This document shows positions 61,796 to 64,000 of a stretch of 64,000 nt of DNA, piece by piece (position 1 is the first letter of the stretch; each line of letters starts with the position of its first letter). This DNA is from Streptomyces taklimakanensis (lineage in GTDB: Bacteria; Actinomycetota; Actinomycetes; Streptomycetales; Streptomycetaceae), in assembly GCF_009709575.1 (NCBI RefSeq), contig NZ_WIXO01000001.1:4900001-4964000 (forward strand). Reading direction: 5' to 3'. Position numbers and translations under genes: made by a program. The notes under the pieces were generated by a model that made no database searches, was not told the origin of the DNA, and was given only the letters and a program-made list of their open reading frames with translations.

Positions 61796-62481
61796 GCGCG
61801 TCGCGGCAGCGGGGGCACCTGCTCGTACCGCTGTACGTCCACCCGTCCGTGGACCCCGAGCCCTGGGAGGTGCTCGCCCGGGAACCGGGCGGACTGTACG
61901 GGGTGGTCGTCAACTCCGCCGACGGGCCCGGACCGTACCCCGACCCCGCCCTCGCCTCGGCCGCCGCCCGACTGGGGCGCGCCGGGGTGCCGCTGCTGGG
62001 GTACGTGGACACCGCCTACGGCGCGCGTCCCGCGCGTGCCGTGCTCCGGGACGTCCGCCGCCACCGCCGTTGGTACGGCGTCGGCGGCGTCTTCCTGGAC
62101 CGCGCCGCCCCCGGGGCGGACTCCCTGTCCCACTACCGCCGCCTCGTGCGGGGAGCCCGGCTGCTGGGCGCGTCCACCGCCGTCCTCAACCCGGGCACCC
62201 ACCCCGCTCCCGGGTACGCGGCGGCGGCCGACGTCCTGGTCACCTTCGAGGGGCGCTGGGAGGACTACCGGGGCATCACCGTGCCCGCGTGGGTCCGGGA
62301 GCACCCGCCGCACCGCTTCTGCCATCTGGTGTACGCCGTCCCCGGAGGGATGGGCGCCGAAGCGGCCCGCACCGCGCACGAGCGGGGCGCGGCGGTGCAC
62401 TGCGCGGTGCCGGGGGAGGGCGCCAACCCCTGGCGGTCCGTCCCCCTGCCCGCGCCCGGCTGCGGGAGGATCGCCCCGTGA
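61792..62481 (+). CDS. Spherulation-specific family 4 (spherulin 4/Sph3-like) protein
   Basis: A 229-aa TIM-barrel-like protein: LLVPLYVHPSVDPEPWEVL, VVVNSADGPGP, VPLLGYVDTAYGARP, GVFLDRA, and VLVTFEGRWEDYRG. This is the spherulin-4 family, of which fungal Sph3 (GH135) cleaves GalNAc polymers. The candidate acids are the Asp in YVDTAY and the Asp in FLDR. No signal peptide is seen, unlike fungal Sph3, so it may act in the cytoplasm. The start overlaps the SDR stop and the end overlaps the GH114 gene, four bases each. Confidence 0.82.
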   Translation: MSASRQRGHLLVPLYVHPSVDPEPWEVLAREPGGLYGVVVNSADGPGPYPDPALASAAARLGRAGVPLLGYVDTAYGARPARAVLRDVRRHRRWYGVGGVFLDRAAPGADSLSHYRRLVRGARLLGASTAVLNPGTHPAPGYAAAADVLVTFEGRWEDYRGITVPAWVREHPPHRFCHLVYAVPGGMGAEAARTAHERGAAVHCAVPGEGANPWRSVPLPAPGCGRIAP

Positions 62482-63317
62482 CCCGCCGCCCGTCCCGCGC
62501 CGTCCGCCCGTCCCGCCCGTCCCGCGCCCTCCGTGCCCTCCTCGTTCTGCCGCTGCTGGTGACGGCCTGCCTCGCGGGCGGGAGCGGGCCGGAGGGGCCC
62601 GACCGCCGGGGCGGGGACGCCCGGTGGCGGCCGGAGCCCGGCACCACCTGGCAGTGGCAGCTCCAGGGCCCCGTCGACCCGGAGGTGGACGCGGAGGTCT
62701 TCGACATCGACGGCTTCGAGAACGGTGCCGGAACGGTCGCCGAGCTGCACGCCCGGGGCCGGAAGGTGATCTGCTACCTCAACGCCGGTGCCTGGGAGGA
62801 CTTCCGGCCCGACCGCGACGCCTACCCGCCCGCCGTCCTGGGCCGGAGCAACGGCTGGCCGGGCGAGCGCTGGGTGGACGTCCGCCGGCTGGACGCGTTG
62901 CGCCCGATCCTGGCCGCCCGGATGGACATGTGCGCGGAGAAGGGCTTCGACGCCGTCGAGCCCGACCTCCTCGACGGTTACCGCAACGACACCGGCTTCC
63001 CCCTCACCGCCGCCGACCAGATGGCGTTCAACCGCATGGTCGCCGACCTCGCCCACGAGCGGGGAATGTCGGTCGGGTTGAAGAACGACCTCGACCAGAT
63101 CCCGGAACTGGTGGACGACTTCGACTTCGCGGTCAACGAGGAGTGCGCCGAGTTCGGCGAGTGCGCGAGGCTCGCCCCGTTCGTCGAGCGCGGCAAGGCC
63201 GTCTTCCACGCCGAGTACGCCCTGCCCACCGGGGAGTTCTGCGGCACCGCGCGGAAGCTGGGCCTCAGCTCGATCCGCAAGAGGCTCGCCCTGGACGCCT
63301 GGCGCCGCGCCTGCTGA
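62478..63317 (+). CDS. GH114 endo-alpha-1,4-polygalactosaminidase lipoprotein
   Basis: A 279-aa secreted enzyme. After a basic N-terminus, a lipobox VTAC anchors it to the membrane surface. The GH114 pattern is clear: WQWQLQGPVD, FDIDGFENGAGTVAELHARG, RKVICYLNAGAWEDFRPD, FDAVEPDLLDGYRNDTGFPL and FAVNEECAEFGECARL, with the acidic catalytic residues in EPDLLDGY and NEEC. Known GH114 enzymes cleave alpha-1,4 galactosamine chains, so it probably trims or releases the polymer made here. Confidence 0.88.
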   Translation: MTRRPSRAVRPSRPSRALRALLVLPLLVTACLAGGSGPEGPDRRGGDARWRPEPGTTWQWQLQGPVDPEVDAEVFDIDGFENGAGTVAELHARGRKVICYLNAGAWEDFRPDRDAYPPAVLGRSNGWPGERWVDVRRLDALRPILAARMDMCAEKGFDAVEPDLLDGYRNDTGFPLTAADQMAFNRMVADLAHERGMSVGLKNDLDQIPELVDDFDFAVNEECAEFGECARLAPFVERGKAVFHAEYALPTGEFCGTARKLGLSSIRKRLALDAWRRAC

Positions 63318-63406
63318 CGGAACGGCTCCCGGCGGCCGCGGGGACGGACCGCGGGCTCACGCCGGCCCCGGCGGCTCCGGGCGGTCGAGGGGCCGCGGCG
63401 CGTCAC

Positions 63407-64000
63407 TCACCGTGTCGCGGCCCCGGAGGCGCCGAAAGCGTCGCCCTCCGGGCGGGCGCGTTCCAGGATCGCCGCGAGGTCCGCGCCGGCCGGGAGCGTG
63501 CCGAAGGCGTGGCCCCACGCGCCGCCCAGCCGGGAGGCGCAGAACGCGTCGGCGACGGCCGGGTGACCGTGGCGCACCAGCAGGCTGCCCTGGAGGACCA
63601 GCGCCAGTCGCTCGGCCAGCAGCCGGGCCTGGAGCTGGGCGCCCACCGGGTCCTTCAGCTCCGGCAGCATGGCCCGCACGCGCGCGACCGCCGCGTCCAG
63701 CCGGGCGTCGGCGCCGGCGGCGGCGTCCACCTCGGCCAGGACGGCGTCCAGCGAGGCGGGCTCCTTGGCCAGGGCGCGCAGCACGTCGAGGGCCACGACG
63801 TTGCCCGAGCCCTCCCAGACGGACAGCAGCGGCGCCTCGCGGTACAGGCGCGGCATGCCCGACTCCTCGACGTAGCCGTTGCCACCCAGGCACTCCAGCG
63901 CCTCGGCCGCGTGGGCGCTGCCACGCTTGCACACCCAGTACTTGGCCACCGCCGGCGCCAGCCGACGGAAGGCCGCCTCCCGCTCGTCGCCCGCGTGCGC
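63407..64000 (-). CDS. AidB-like acyl-CoA dehydrogenase, C-terminal part (runs off right edge)
   Basis: The visible 197 residues include EALECLGGNGYVEESGMPRL and REAPLLSVWEGSGNVVALDV, the flavin-end motifs of acyl-CoA dehydrogenases of the AidB/alkylation-response type. A helical C-terminal domain rich in Ala/Leu follows. The start lies beyond base 64000. Reaction and substrate cannot be fixed from this part. Confidence 0.85.
   Translation of the reverse strand, partial: AHAGDEREAAFRRLAPAVAKYWVCKRGSAHAAEALECLGGNGYVEESGMPRLYREAPLLSVWEGSGNVVALDVLRALAKEPASLDAVLAEVDAAAGADARLDAAVARVRAMLPELKDPVGAQLQARLLAERLALVLQGSLLVRHGHPAVADAFCASRLGGAWGHAFGTLPAGADLAAILERARPEGDAFGASGAATR

Noticed and set aside
1..64000. 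tRNA, rRNA genes or CRISPR arrays
   Set aside because: I saw no cloverleaf with conserved T-loop, no rRNA-like sequence and no regularly spaced repeats when reading the window. A dedicated RNA search would be more sensitive.

Overview
The window comes from a high-G+C actinomycete, almost certainly Streptomyces or a close relative. The evidence is strong third-position G/C bias, GTG starts, 1- to 4-base gene overlaps, a WhiB protein, an IdeR/DmdR-type iron box, and the Streptomyces gene trio of RsbW-like ATPase, XRE/DUF5753 regulator and DUF397 protein. It reads as a defence island (about 1-3 kb and 12-46 kb), interrupted by ordinary loci and followed by a toxin/immunity operon and an exopolysaccharide locus.

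1-9.3 kb: the 3' end of an McrC-like restriction gene faces a 682-aa N6-adenine methylase fused to a specificity-like domain. A small membrane protein follows. Next is a divergent iron-siderophore ABC importer (ATPase, two FecCD permeases, lipoprotein receptor) sharing one iron box, then a small lipoprotein and an alpha/beta hydrolase. 9.4-11.9 kb: a small conserved hypothetical protein, a secreted I36-type peptidase-inhibitor homologue, a 36-bp perfect palindrome and a hemerythrin-like protein.

12-16.3 kb: two tandem paralogous PD-(D/E)xK nuclease plus DUF2075 helicase proteins. Each is preceded by the same conserved hairpin leader, which in the second copy covers the ribosome binding site. 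16.4-20 kb: a regulatory ATPase/XRE/DUF397 module broken by insertion of an IS-derived segment carrying an XRE-cupin regulator and an epoxide-hydrolase-like enzyme.

20.1-45.8 kb: a complete type 2 BREX (phage growth limitation) system. pglW and pglX are translationally coupled, as are pglY and pglZ, and brxD and brxHI. Between these pairs lie passenger genes: an intact ATPase/XRE/DUF397 module, an EcsC-like protein and a methyltransferase between pglX and pglY; and a broken ATPase/XRE/DUF397 module, a 589-aa PH-like-domain protein of unknown function and an IS scrap between pglZ and brxD. The central part of pglX is visibly poorer in G+C than its ends, which suggests exchange of the target-recognition region.

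45.9-49.1 kb: a minus-strand operon of WXG100-like protein, polymorphic toxin and probable immunity protein, with a WapI-like immunity gene nearby. 49.5-52.7 kb: a WhiB-like regulator, remnants of an EVE-like gene and another gene, and the triad XRE regulator / ImmA-IrrE peptidase / MAB_1171c-like membrane protein.

53.3-63.3 kb: a polysaccharide locus with a secreted PelA/Agd3-type deacetylase, a PelF-type GT4 glycosyltransferase, a polytopic membrane protein, a LegB-type nucleotide-sugar dehydratase, a sugar nucleotidyltransferase, a second SDR enzyme, a spherulin-4-like protein and a GH114 endo-polygalactosaminidase. The parts list resembles the Pel and fungal galactosaminogalactan pathways. 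The window ends inside an AidB-like acyl-CoA dehydrogenase gene. I saw no tRNA, rRNA or CRISPR array.
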